This document shows, piece after piece, positions 1-6,347 of a stretch of DNA of 8,999 nt (positions are counted from its first letter, which is position 1; the number at the start of each line of letters is the position of its first letter). Origin of the DNA: Cyclobacteriaceae bacterium (lineage in GTDB: Bacteria; Bacteroidota; Bacteroidia; Cytophagales; Cyclobacteriaceae). The stretch is from positions 1 through 8,999 of the forward strand of contig JAOUKJ010000140.1 in NCBI GenBank assembly GCA_029882675.1, written 5' to 3'. A program made the position numbers and the translations under genes. The notes beneath the pieces were generated by a model, which did not search any database, was not told the origin of the DNA, and saw only the letters and a program-made list of their open reading frames with translations.

Positions 1-603
1 CTCCATGACATTAAGTGCATAATCTGTCAGGAAATTGGTTTTGTAGAAAGGTGTACTTCCGGTATCAACTTGCGCAATATCCAATTCTTTGCCGTTCAGG
101 AAGAAGGGATTTTCAAACTTGCCTGATGGTGGTATGAAAAATGAATTGATTTTATCATAAACAAGCGAGTGGTCGAAACTGTTTTCCGCATAAACCTTCC
201 CAGGTACCCAATCATAAAAGTGTTGTTTGCCAGCCATGATGGTCGTGTATCCCGCTTTTTTCAGGTAGCTACTCATGGGGTGGGCGGTGCTATCGCCGTA
301 GTAGAGTCCGGTGAGCATAGTGGAACGGGTGGCCTCACATTTAGACATATTGTAAAACCGGGTGAACCGCATGCCTCCTTCAGCCAGGCGGTCGAGGTGG
401 GGTGTGTTGATCTCACTGCCATAGGCGCCAATGTCAGAAAAGCCAATGTCATCACCCATGATGAGGATAATATTGGGAAGGTTGTCGTGATTTATGTAAT
501 TAGTATTACTATTACAAGAAATCATCAAAAAAATAATTATTGAAGTAATTAAGTAATTAATGAATACCAGGGGTATTATTTTGTTCAAAGGGATTAACTT
601 CAT
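1..603 (-). CDS. Sulfatase family lipoprotein, N-terminal part (cut by window edge)
   Basis: Reading the minus strand from the ATG at 603-601 gives 201 uninterrupted codons running off the left edge. Residues 1-30 form a basic then hydrophobic leader ending in M-I-S-C30, a slightly atypical lipobox, so the protein is probably a lipoprotein. The sulfatase core follows: NIILIMGDD at 44-52, whose D51-D52 are the expected calcium ligands; NTPHLDRLAEGG at 66-77; the formylglycine site C89-E-A-T-R93 followed by STMLTG; and GKQH at 125-128, matching the usual GK-x-H active-site segment. Family members hydrolyse sulfate esters (polysaccharides, glycans, small sulfated compounds) after Cys is oxidised to formylglycine. 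The site has Ala where Pro is most common; C-x-A-x-R is a known variant. Substrate cannot be told from this part. It is divergent from the thioredoxin-like lipoprotein at 696. The family assignment is secure; the start is likely but not proven. Confidence 0.93.
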   Translation of the reverse strand, partial: MKLIPLNKIIPLVFINYLITSIIIFLMISCNSNTNYINHDNLPNIILIMGDDIGFSDIGAYGSEINTPHLDRLAEGGMRFTRFYNMSKCEATRSTMLTGLYYGDSTAHPMSSYLKKAGYTTIMAGKQHFYDWVPGKVYAENSFDHSLVYDKINSFFIPPSGKFENPFFLNGKELDIAQVDTGSTPFYKTNFLTDYALNVME

Positions 604-627
604 TTGTGAATAGCGTTGAAAGACATT

Positions 628-635
628 CAAACCTA
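628..635 (-). promoter_or_regulatory. Possible Bacteroidota -7 box for the sulfatase gene
   Basis: The minus strand reads TAGGTTTG, an exact fit to the Bacteroidota -7 consensus TAnnTTTG, 24 bases upstream of the sulfatase ATG. No TTG or TTTG is found at the expected -33 distance, so the match rests on one box only. Confidence 0.3.
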
Positions 636-695
636 ATTAAAAGTTTGTAAAAATCGATAATGAAAGTTATTATTAAGGACTAAAAAAACAAACCA

Positions 696-1925
696 ATGAA
701 AGACTTTAAACAATTCATCCCGTGTTTATTATTGGTATTTTTAATTCAGGCGGGGTGTAACCCATCATCCGAAAACAATGATGCGAAAGACAAAGATACT
801 ACTGCAATAACGGTGGTAGCAGCAGAAAAGGACGGTGCTGTTTTTACAGCCAATCCACAGCCAGTGCCCGAGCAGCCTGTACCTACTCTGGAGATTGGAT
901 CCAAAGCACCCGATTTCAATCTGCCGGGCGTTGATGGGAAGTACCATAGCCTGAACGAATATAGTGTGGCAGATGTATTGGTAATTATATTTAGCTGTAA
1001 CCACTGCCCAACGGCCCAGGCCTATGAAGACCGCATGATCGCCTTAAGTAATGACTATAAGGACAAAGGCGTCCAGGTAGTGGTAATATCACCTAACAGT
1101 CCACTGAGTCTCTTATATGATGAGTTGGGTTACTCTGACCTGGGGGATACCTACGACGAAATGATTATCCGCGCCAGAGACAAAAACTATAACTTCCCTT
1201 ACTTGTATGATGGCGATACGCATACGGCTTCTATGAAATACGGTCCGGTGGCTACACCCCATGCTTATGTGTTTGATAAAGAGCGGATATTGCGCTATTT
1301 AGGTCGGCTGGATGCTTCGGAAAAACCGGGCAGCGCCAATGCGGAAGACCTGCGTGCGGCCATTGATGCCATGTTGGAAGGCCGGGAAGTGAAAAATGCC
1401 CAAACAAAGACCTTTGGCTGCTCGGTAAAGTGGGCCTGGAAAGATGAATGGAAAAAGAAGATCTATGCCGATTGGGATGCTACCCCTGTTACTATTGAGG
1501 AGATCGATGAGGCCGGTATTGCGGAGTTGCTAAGCAATGATACGGAAAATCTCAGGTTGATTAACGTGTGGGCTACCTGGTGCGGCCCCTGCCTGATTGA
1601 ATACCCCGAGTTTATAGAAATGCAGCGAATGTACGGCCAGCGCTCTTTTGAGTTTATTTCCATAAGCGCCGATAATCCCGATGCCAAAGACAAGGCACTG
1701 AAAGCCTTGCAGAAGAAACACTCCGCTGTAAAGAACTATATTTTCAGCAAAGAAGACAAATATGCGCTGATTGAGGCTGTTGATCCCGATTGGAATGGAG
1801 CGTTGCCCTATACAGTGCTCATCGAACCGGGGGGTAACCGGATATATTCAAAGCAGAGTACGATTGATCCGCTGGAGCTGCGACGTTTGATTGTGGATCA
1901 TGAATTGATTGGGAGGTATTATTAG
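696..1925 (+). CDS. Lipoprotein with two thioredoxin-fold domains (peroxiredoxin-like plus TlpA-like)
   Basis: A 409-residue envelope lipoprotein: residues 1-20 are a signal peptide with lipobox QAG-C21, followed by a polar, Pro-rich linker (22-63). Domain 1 (about 66-250) is of the AhpC/TSA peroxiredoxin-like type, with KAPDFNLP at 70-77, FSCNHCP giving C101-x-x-C104, cis-Pro P188 in VATPHAYVFD, and a late FGCSVKW segment with C242 that is usual for this subfamily. Domain 2 (about 268-405) is TlpA/thioredoxin-like with WATWCGPC (C296, C299) and cis-Pro P371 in LPYTVLI. Both CxxC pairs are intact, so the protein should exchange thiols and disulfides in the periplasm; partner and direction (reductase, peroxidase or resa-like) are not visible. 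AAGGA at 675-679 is 16 bases from the ATG, a poor ribosome site. The next gene lies 146 bp downstream on the same strand with no hairpin between, so weak co-transcription is possible. Domain calls are firm; the biological role is inferred. Confidence 0.93.
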   Translation: MKDFKQFIPCLLLVFLIQAGCNPSSENNDAKDKDTTAITVVAAEKDGAVFTANPQPVPEQPVPTLEIGSKAPDFNLPGVDGKYHSLNEYSVADVLVIIFSCNHCPTAQAYEDRMIALSNDYKDKGVQVVVISPNSPLSLLYDELGYSDLGDTYDEMIIRARDKNYNFPYLYDGDTHTASMKYGPVATPHAYVFDKERILRYLGRLDASEKPGSANAEDLRAAIDAMLEGREVKNAQTKTFGCSVKWAWKDEWKKKIYADWDATPVTIEEIDEAGIAELLSNDTENLRLINVWATWCGPCLIEYPEFIEMQRMYGQRSFEFISISADNPDAKDKALKALQKKHSAVKNYIFSKEDKYALIEAVDPDWNGALPYTVLIEPGGNRIYSKQSTIDPLELRRLIVDHELIGRYY

Positions 1926-2042
1926 AGATTAGAGAGTGCAGGGAGGGGATGCGGAAAGGGGTGGAAACAGTGCAGGTATTATGGATGAAATTTGAATTTT
2001 TAAAAAACAATCCCTTTATTGCTTGTTTTAATTTTTAAACAA

Positions 2043-2056
2043 CAGGTATAAACCTG
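2043..2056. repeat. Short inverted repeat CAGGT-ATAA-ACCTG before gene at 2072
   Basis: Two 5-bp arms with a 4-base centre lie 15 bases upstream of the start codon at 2072. It could be an operator or a small leader hairpin. It is short enough to be chance. Confidence 0.3.
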
Positions 2057-2071
2057 ATAAAAAAGACAATT

Positions 2072-2593
2072 ATGGAAATGAAAGTGAAGACTTTAAGTGT
2101 AGTATTTTTTACCCTGCTGATGACCGTTTATGGCGCTGCACAGGCACAGGATGAGGCAGGGATCGCAGATGAAGAGCTGGTACGCTATGCTGAGGTGATG
2201 GATTCAATTGAAGTATTGAAAAATTCGGTTGGGGATACGGTGAAACAAATGGTGGCGGATAATGAAGAGGTTTCTTCTGCCCGATATAATGCTCTGTATA
2301 AAATATCAAAAGACGAGACAAAACTTGCTGAAGCGGAAGTTACGGAATCGGAACTGGCTTTTCTTCAGAAAGTGGATCATTACAAGGACTCAATGACCAC
2401 AGCTATTAAGACAACCTTTTCATCACTGGCCAAAGATTATGTTGGAGACGGGGGAAGAACCTACAACAAGATCAACAAGGCTTTGAAAAGTGATACTGAC
2501 ATAAAAGCGCGCTATGTGGCTATTCTGGAAGAAGTGAAAGAACGCAAAAAGGAAGAGGTTGGGGATGATGAAGCGGAAGAAGAGAGTAACTAG
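2072..2593 (+). CDS. Small exported helical protein, possibly DUF4168-like
   Basis: A 173-residue protein with a signal peptide (1-25; AAQA-Q cleavage after A25) and no lipobox, so it is likely periplasmic. The mature part looks wholly helical and charged. Residues 33-60 (EELVRYAEVMDSIEVLKNSV...) and 131-150 (YNKINKALKSDTDIKARY) resemble the two conserved blocks of the DUF4168 family, in which a helix is followed by an F/Y-x-x-I-x-x-A segment and a D-x-x-x-x-x-R turn. That match is from memory of the family and is tentative. The C-terminus (161-173) is strongly acidic, with seven Glu and two Asp. The start could be M1 (2072) or M3 (2078); both give the same leader. It follows the redox lipoprotein on the same strand and converges with the gene at 2778-3599. 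No function is known to me. Confidence 0.85.
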   Translation: MEMKVKTLSVVFFTLLMTVYGAAQAQDEAGIADEELVRYAEVMDSIEVLKNSVGDTVKQMVADNEEVSSARYNALYKISKDETKLAEAEVTESELAFLQKVDHYKDSMTTAIKTTFSSLAKDYVGDGGRTYNKINKALKSDTDIKARYVAILEEVKERKKEEVGDDEAEEESN

Positions 2594-2652
2594 CCTTACG
2601 TATTTTACTTAAATTTTTTTGGGCAAAAACGTATTGCATCCCAGTAAAGGCT

Positions 2653-2668
2653 GCGCATAGCCCTATGC
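2653..2668. repeat. Short inverted repeat in the 2594-2777 gap
   Basis: GCATAG (2655-2660) and CTATGC (2663-2668) form a 6-bp stem around CC. The longer word GCGCATAG (2653-2660) is the reverse complement of CTATGCGC (2749-2756), which forms the tip of the large downstream hairpin, so the two sites could pair alternatively. GGTGG-TAG-CCACC at 2708-2720 is a further small hairpin between them. Confidence 0.35.
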
Positions 2669-2724
2669 TTTTCTTGCTCAACAATTTTGTATGTTCAGGG
2701 GATCGCGGGTGGTAGCCACCGGCA

Positions 2725-2779
2725 ATATCATTTTCTTCCATATTACGCCTATGCGCAATATGGAAGAAAATATATTTTT
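2725..2779 (+). terminator. Hairpin terminator between convergent genes
   Basis: A perfect 15-bp stem (2730-2744 with 2757-2771) carries a second small stem at its tip (CGC 2746-2748 with GCG 2753-2755, loop CTAT). Past a single bulged C2729, 4-5 further A/T pairs extend it outward. On the plus strand the 3' arm runs into TTTTT (2775-2779), as expected for a factor-independent terminator of the gene ending at 2593. On the minus strand it lies directly after the stop codon of the 2778-3599 gene but has no following T-run, so it may only partly stop or protect that transcript. Confidence 0.7.
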
Positions 2780-3599
2780 ACTGACAATTGTACGCCACTT
2801 CGTAGCTCAGTTGAGGTGATGTACCAGCAATAACAAATCCCTGCTCATTATAATCCAGGCCTAAAGCCATGGTTTCTGCACTGCCATTATTGGCGATGAT
2901 GGTTATCGAATTTTCATTGTTGGCATTCATTCCCAGGGTAATCATCCCCGGATCCGGAATAAAATTGCCTGACAACGGATTGGTGGCCGTGTCAAAGGTA
3001 CTTTCCCTGACAAAAACCTTAGCGCCATTATAGCCGGTAGGATCCTGTCCGAATATCAGAGCCAGTGTAGAAGCCAGGTCTAAATTAAACTGGACGCGTT
3101 CAACGTTATTGGCTGTAAAACGGAAGGCCATGTCAGCAATTTGAAAAAAGGAACCCGCACTGTTGGGGGCGTAAATGTCAATGGATGATAAGGTGCCATT
3201 AGAATACACATAGCGTGCCTCTGATGTTAGCTTATAGTCAAGGATCAGATCGAAATAAGTGTATTCGACATATTTTGCAATATTTGCTCCATCGTATTCT
3301 ACCGTGTAATAGACTTCAACAGCGCCTGTTTTTCCATTCTTATTTTCCACTTTGCTGACTTTCCCATCTGTATAGGTGTAGACCAATTGATAGGCGCTAT
3401 CAGTACCGGCATAAAAGGAGATATCAGACAACATTCCACTTTGCTCTGTTGAGAAGTTAAATGTCGTGATGTCCCCCTGCGCATTCAACGTGATGGATTC
3501 AGCTTCACAGGCCGGAGTAGGATCGCTGTCTTTGTTGCATGCCCCAAGTGTAATGGCAAGGAGAATTGGTAAATACAAATTGCTTTTAATAATTTTCAT
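2778..3599 (-). CDS. Beta-rich lipoprotein of unknown function
   Basis: A 273-residue lipoprotein: basic start, hydrophobic core and lipobox LGA-C21, followed by an acidic NKDSD stretch. The mature part shows about five imperfect strand-turn-strand units with aromatic-rich strands and a G/N turn: residues 70-85 (LVYTYTDGKVSKVE), 97-112, 129-143 (YVYSNGTLSSIDIY), 158-172 and 246-258. Such units occur in Bacteroidota cell-surface proteins, including DUF4595-type and YD-repeat-like proteins; I do not recognise the exact family. Besides the lipid-anchor Cys, the only cysteines are C31 and C272, near the two ends of the mature chain, and could form a disulfide closing the fold. It is monocistronic, convergent with the gene ending at 2593 and divergent from the TonB-domain gene over 239 bp. 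No TAnnTTTG box is visible close upstream of its start. Confidence 0.85.
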   Translation of the reverse strand: MKIIKSNLYLPILLAITLGACNKDSDPTPACEAESITLNAQGDITTFNFSTEQSGMLSDISFYAGTDSAYQLVYTYTDGKVSKVENKNGKTGAVEVYYTVEYDGANIAKYVEYTYFDLILDYKLTSEARYVYSNGTLSSIDIYAPNSAGSFFQIADMAFRFTANNVERVQFNLDLASTLALIFGQDPTGYNGAKVFVRESTFDTATNPLSGNFIPDPGMITLGMNANNENSITIIANNGSAETMALGLDYNEQGFVIAGTSPQLSYEVAYNCQ

Positions 3600-3781
3600 T
3601 GAGCTAAAGGTTTTATGGATATGATGTTTATATACTTTATACCATGGTTAGGTAACAGGGCGCGTATGTTTTTTGGACATTATAGGGGCTGTTATGAATA
3701 TGAGTTAAGGTTTATGAACTGATTGATGCATACTCTTTACTCAAACATTAACCATACGCATGTAGGTTAATTCTTGAATTG

Positions 3782-3815
3782 TTGTTTTCTCTGTATAATT
3801 CATGGCCTAGATTTG
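3782..3815 (+). promoter_or_regulatory. Bacteroidota-type promoter for the TonB-domain gene
   Basis: TTG at 3782-3784 and TAGATTTG at 3808-3815 (followed by C) fit the Bacteroidota pattern TTG-N17-23-TAnnTTTG with a spacer of 23. The -7 box is an exact match and ends 23 bases before the ATG at 3839. AAAGGA at 3823-3828 lies 10 bases before that ATG and favours it over the in-frame ATG at 3848. Confidence 0.5.
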
Positions 3816-3838
3816 CCATGTCAAAGGATAAATTATAA

Positions 3839-4231
3839 ATGTTTAATATGAAAAAGATACTTGCAGTTGGTTTAGTTTTGTTTTTGTTTAGCAGTCTTGT
3901 GATGGCTCAGACCAATAATGTTTATACCATCGTTGACGAACCTCCAACGCCTGTGGGTGGCACAAAGGATTTTTATGCCTATATCGGTAAAAATATAAAT
4001 TACCCTTCAACAGCCCGTTCTTCTAAAATTCAGGGAAAAGTGCTCATCCAGTTTATTGTTAACGAAGACGGATCACTTAGTGACCACAAGATGATCAAAG
4101 GAATTGGCGGAGGTTGTGATGAGGAGGCCTTGCGTGTAATAAAAAATGCCCCAAAATGGATCCCTGGTAAACAAAATGGCAAAGCTGTAAAAGTAAGAAA
4201 GGTGATGCCCGTGATGTTTCAGTTGAATTAA
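3839..4231 (+). CDS. Exported stand-alone TonB C-terminal domain protein
   Basis: A 130-residue protein made of a cleavable signal peptide (about 1-23, LVMA-Q) and a single TonB C-terminal domain (about 36-130). Family signatures visible are PVGG (38-41), a YP-x-x-AR turn (55-60), IQGKVLIQFIVNEDGSLSD (64-82), EEALRVIKNAPKWIPGKQNGK (95-114) and the closing strand PVMFQL. In classical TonB this domain contacts the TonB box of outer-membrane receptors, and an N-terminal membrane anchor plus a Pro-rich linker tie it to ExbB/ExbD. Here both are missing: the N-terminus looks like a cleaved leader and about 12 residues join it to the domain. It is therefore unlikely to transduce energy itself and may bind TonB-dependent receptors or other envelope partners; that is inference. 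If the leader is not cleaved it could act as a short anchor. Confidence 0.9.
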   Translation: MFNMKKILAVGLVLFLFSSLVMAQTNNVYTIVDEPPTPVGGTKDFYAYIGKNINYPSTARSSKIQGKVLIQFIVNEDGSLSDHKMIKGIGGGCDEEALRVIKNAPKWIPGKQNGKAVKVRKVMPVMFQLN

Positions 4232-4322
4232 TTTCGAAGGTATTTGGTTTTAATTAAATGTAATCCTTCCTTTCTTTTGATTACCCGGAATCATATCTTC
4301 GCGCATAAAATTTCTTTTACCA

Positions 4323-4336
4323 TTTTTTTAAAAAAA
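4323..4336. repeat. T7A7 palindromic tract upstream of the chemoreceptor gene
   Basis: Seven T followed by seven A form a 14-bp self-complementary tract in the 195-bp gap between the TonB-domain gene and the chemoreceptor gene. A/T tracts of this kind can bend DNA or serve as UP-like elements. No clear terminator for the TonB-domain gene is seen in this gap. Confidence 0.4.
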
Positions 4337-4366
4337 GTGAAGGGATAATAAGAACTCTCCAAGCAC

Positions 4367-4391
4367 TTTTCTGCTTATAGAAAGCAGGAAA
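4367..4391 (+). promoter_or_regulatory. Leader hairpin before the chemoreceptor gene
   Basis: TTTTCTGCTT (4367-4376) pairs with AAGCAGGAAA (4382-4391) around a 5-base loop: a 10-bp stem with one G-T wobble, ending 35 bases before the ATG at 4427. No T-run follows on the plus strand, so it is not a normal terminator of the preceding gene. A role in mRNA stability or translation is possible but unproven. Confidence 0.4.
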
Positions 4392-4426
4392 ACAGGTATT
4401 ATTCTAATTGTTATCAATGCTATATT

Positions 4427-6322
4427 ATGAATTCAATGTTTGAACGATTAAGTTTTAAAAATAAAATCCTGGCCATATTACTCTTCCCTTTGATAGGAGT
4501 TTTCTTCTATGGGGTTACGAATATATATCAGTCCATGACGATGCGGAATGAGATGAGTATATTATTGGATCTTACTTACTTAAGCCAGTCGATAAGTAAT
4601 GTAGTACATGAAACACAAAAAGAACGGGGCAATTCAGCGGGTTTTATCGGGAGCAATGGAGGAAGTTTTAGCTCTGAGCTAAAGGATCAGTATGGTTTGA
4701 CCGACAACAGGGTAAGTGAACTGAAGGAAATTTTGCAGGAGGTGGATATGAGTGATTTCAGTGAAGAACTTAATCATTCAATGGATAGTGCATTAGCGAC
4801 CCTGACCGATTTAAAAAGTATGCGGAAAAATGTAGGGGCGCTTAGTGTATCCTATAATGAAGCCATCAGTTATTATACAAATCTTAATTCTATCTTCTTA
4901 AATACCATCAGTTTGATTTCCAAAGCCAGTAGTGATGCGCAGGTTTCGTCTTTATCAGCGGCTTATGTTAATTTCCTGCAAGCCAAGGAACTGGCGGGTA
5001 TAGAGCGGGCAATATTGAGCAATACTTTTGCCATGGGAAGCTTTGCCCCGGGGGCATTTAACCGGCTTAGCCGGATAATAAGCAGTCAGGAAACCTATTT
5101 GAAGGTATTCTATAGCTTTATTTCTCAGGAGCAGTTGTTGTTTTATGATGAGAAAATGGCAGGGGAGGCGATTGCTGAAGTGGAAAATATGCGAGCCATT
5201 GCTATTTCCAACGCCATGATTACTGAGAGCTTCATGTGGATTGATGTGGATGCCGACTATTGGTTTGAGACAATCAGTGCAAAAATCAATATTTTAAAGG
5301 AGATTGAAGATCGACTGGCCACCGATTTGATTGATATTGCAAATGATCTACAACTGTCAGCGTATACCGCTCTGGTCATAAATGTTATAATAGCATTGAT
5401 TATTATTGTGTTTTCATTAATATTATCCTTTGCTATATTTCAGAATATACTAAAGCAAATGGGCGGAGAACCGGGAGAGGTTTTAACCATAGCAAATAAT
5501 ATTTCTAATGGCGATTTGAGTGCCTCACTGAAATATAACGATTCAGGCAAGGCTCGGGGTGGAATTTTAGGGGCTATGGTTGATATGAGCGGTAAGCTTT
5601 ATGATATTATTGATACGGCAAGGGGAGCAGCTGTAAATATTTCTGAGGCGAGTACCGAATTAACGACAACCTCAAAATTATTATCTGATGGAGCTACTGA
5701 TCAGGCCAGTTCGGCAGAGCAGGTATCTTCTTCAATGGAGGAGATGTCAGCGAATATTCAGCAAAATGCAGACAATGCCCGGCGAACACAACAAATCGCA
5801 ACGAATGCGGCATCCGGCTTGACGCAGGGTCAGGAATCCGTGACCAATACGGTTGAGTCGATGAAGACCATTGCAGGAAAAGTTTCCATTATTGGAGAAA
5901 TCGCCAGACAAACCAATCTGTTGGCCCTGAATGCCGCAGTGGAAGCAGCACGTGCCGGTGAACATGGAAAAGGTTTTGCCGTTGTAGCTGCCGAAGTTCG
6001 GAAACTGGCTGAACGAAGCCAACAGGCCGCCAATGAGATTGATGGAATATCAAATCAAAGTGTAAGGGTTGCCGAAGAATCGGGTAAATTACTCGCTGAG
6101 ATCGTCCCTGATATCAACACTACCGCTGATTTGGTGAAAGAAATTGCCGCAGCCTCGGCAGAGATGGATGCAGGATCAGAACAAGTGAATGGAGCCATCC
6201 AGTCATTAAATGAAGTGGTACAACGAAATGCTGCATCTGCGGGCGAGGTTGCTTCTTCCTCTCACAAACTTAATGAACAGGCCAACAACCTGAAAGAGAT
6301 CATTGACTTCTTTCAGACTTAA
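4427..6322 (+). CDS. Methyl-accepting chemotaxis protein with NIT sensor domain
   Basis: A 631-residue inner-membrane chemoreceptor. Order: TM1 (about 13-31); periplasmic helical NIT domain (about 50-305), recognised from E62-TQKERG, FLQAKELAGIERAILSNTF (183-201) and DYWFETISAKINILKEIE (278-295); TM2 (about 313-338); HAMP (about 339-395, with QMGGEPGEVLTIANNIS); and the cytoplasmic coiled-coil signalling domain (about 400-625). The tip that binds CheA and CheW is intact (I492-ARQTNLLALNAAVEAARAGEHGKGFA). NIT domains were first linked to nitrate and nitrite sensing; other ligands cannot be excluded. There is no C-terminal NWETF-like pentapeptide for CheR/CheB tethering; the protein ends IIDFFQT. 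No che genes are in the window, so it must signal to an array encoded elsewhere. M4 (4436) is an alternative start. It ends tail to tail with the dehydrogenase, 25 bp away. Confidence 0.96.
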   Translation: MNSMFERLSFKNKILAILLFPLIGVFFYGVTNIYQSMTMRNEMSILLDLTYLSQSISNVVHETQKERGNSAGFIGSNGGSFSSELKDQYGLTDNRVSELKEILQEVDMSDFSEELNHSMDSALATLTDLKSMRKNVGALSVSYNEAISYYTNLNSIFLNTISLISKASSDAQVSSLSAAYVNFLQAKELAGIERAILSNTFAMGSFAPGAFNRLSRIISSQETYLKVFYSFISQEQLLFYDEKMAGEAIAEVENMRAIAISNAMITESFMWIDVDADYWFETISAKINILKEIEDRLATDLIDIANDLQLSAYTALVINVIIALIIIVFSLILSFAIFQNILKQMGGEPGEVLTIANNISNGDLSASLKYNDSGKARGGILGAMVDMSGKLYDIIDTARGAAVNISEASTELTTTSKLLSDGATDQASSAEQVSSSMEEMSANIQQNADNARRTQQIATNAASGLTQGQESVTNTVESMKTIAGKVSIIGEIARQTNLLALNAAVEAARAGEHGKGFAVVAAEVRKLAERSQQAANEIDGISNQSVRVAEESGKLLAEIVPDINTTADLVKEIAAASAEMDAGSEQVNGAIQSLNEVVQRNAASAGEVASSSHKLNEQANNLKEIIDFFQT

Positions 6323-6347
6323 CACACGAACCAGTGCACATTTAAAT

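Noticed and set aside
169..543. A 124-codon plus-strand frame opposite the sulfatase gene
   Set aside because: The minus strand of the same bases encodes clear sulfatase motifs; this frame has no recognisable domain and is a shadow.
1..1925. Sulfatase plus redox lipoprotein as a sulfatase-maturation pair
   Set aside because: Known maturases are the formylglycine-generating enzyme and radical-SAM anSME; this protein has the signatures of neither, and divergent adjacency alone is weak evidence.
696..2593. Reading the redox lipoprotein and the DUF4168-like gene as a firm operon
   Set aside because: The genes are 146 bp apart and have no shared theme; neither an internal promoter nor a terminator is clear, so co-transcription stays undecided.
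5747..6033. Two Cys- or Ala-rich minus-strand frames inside the chemoreceptor gene
   Set aside because: They lie opposite the highly conserved signalling tip, where codon bias commonly opens antisense frames.
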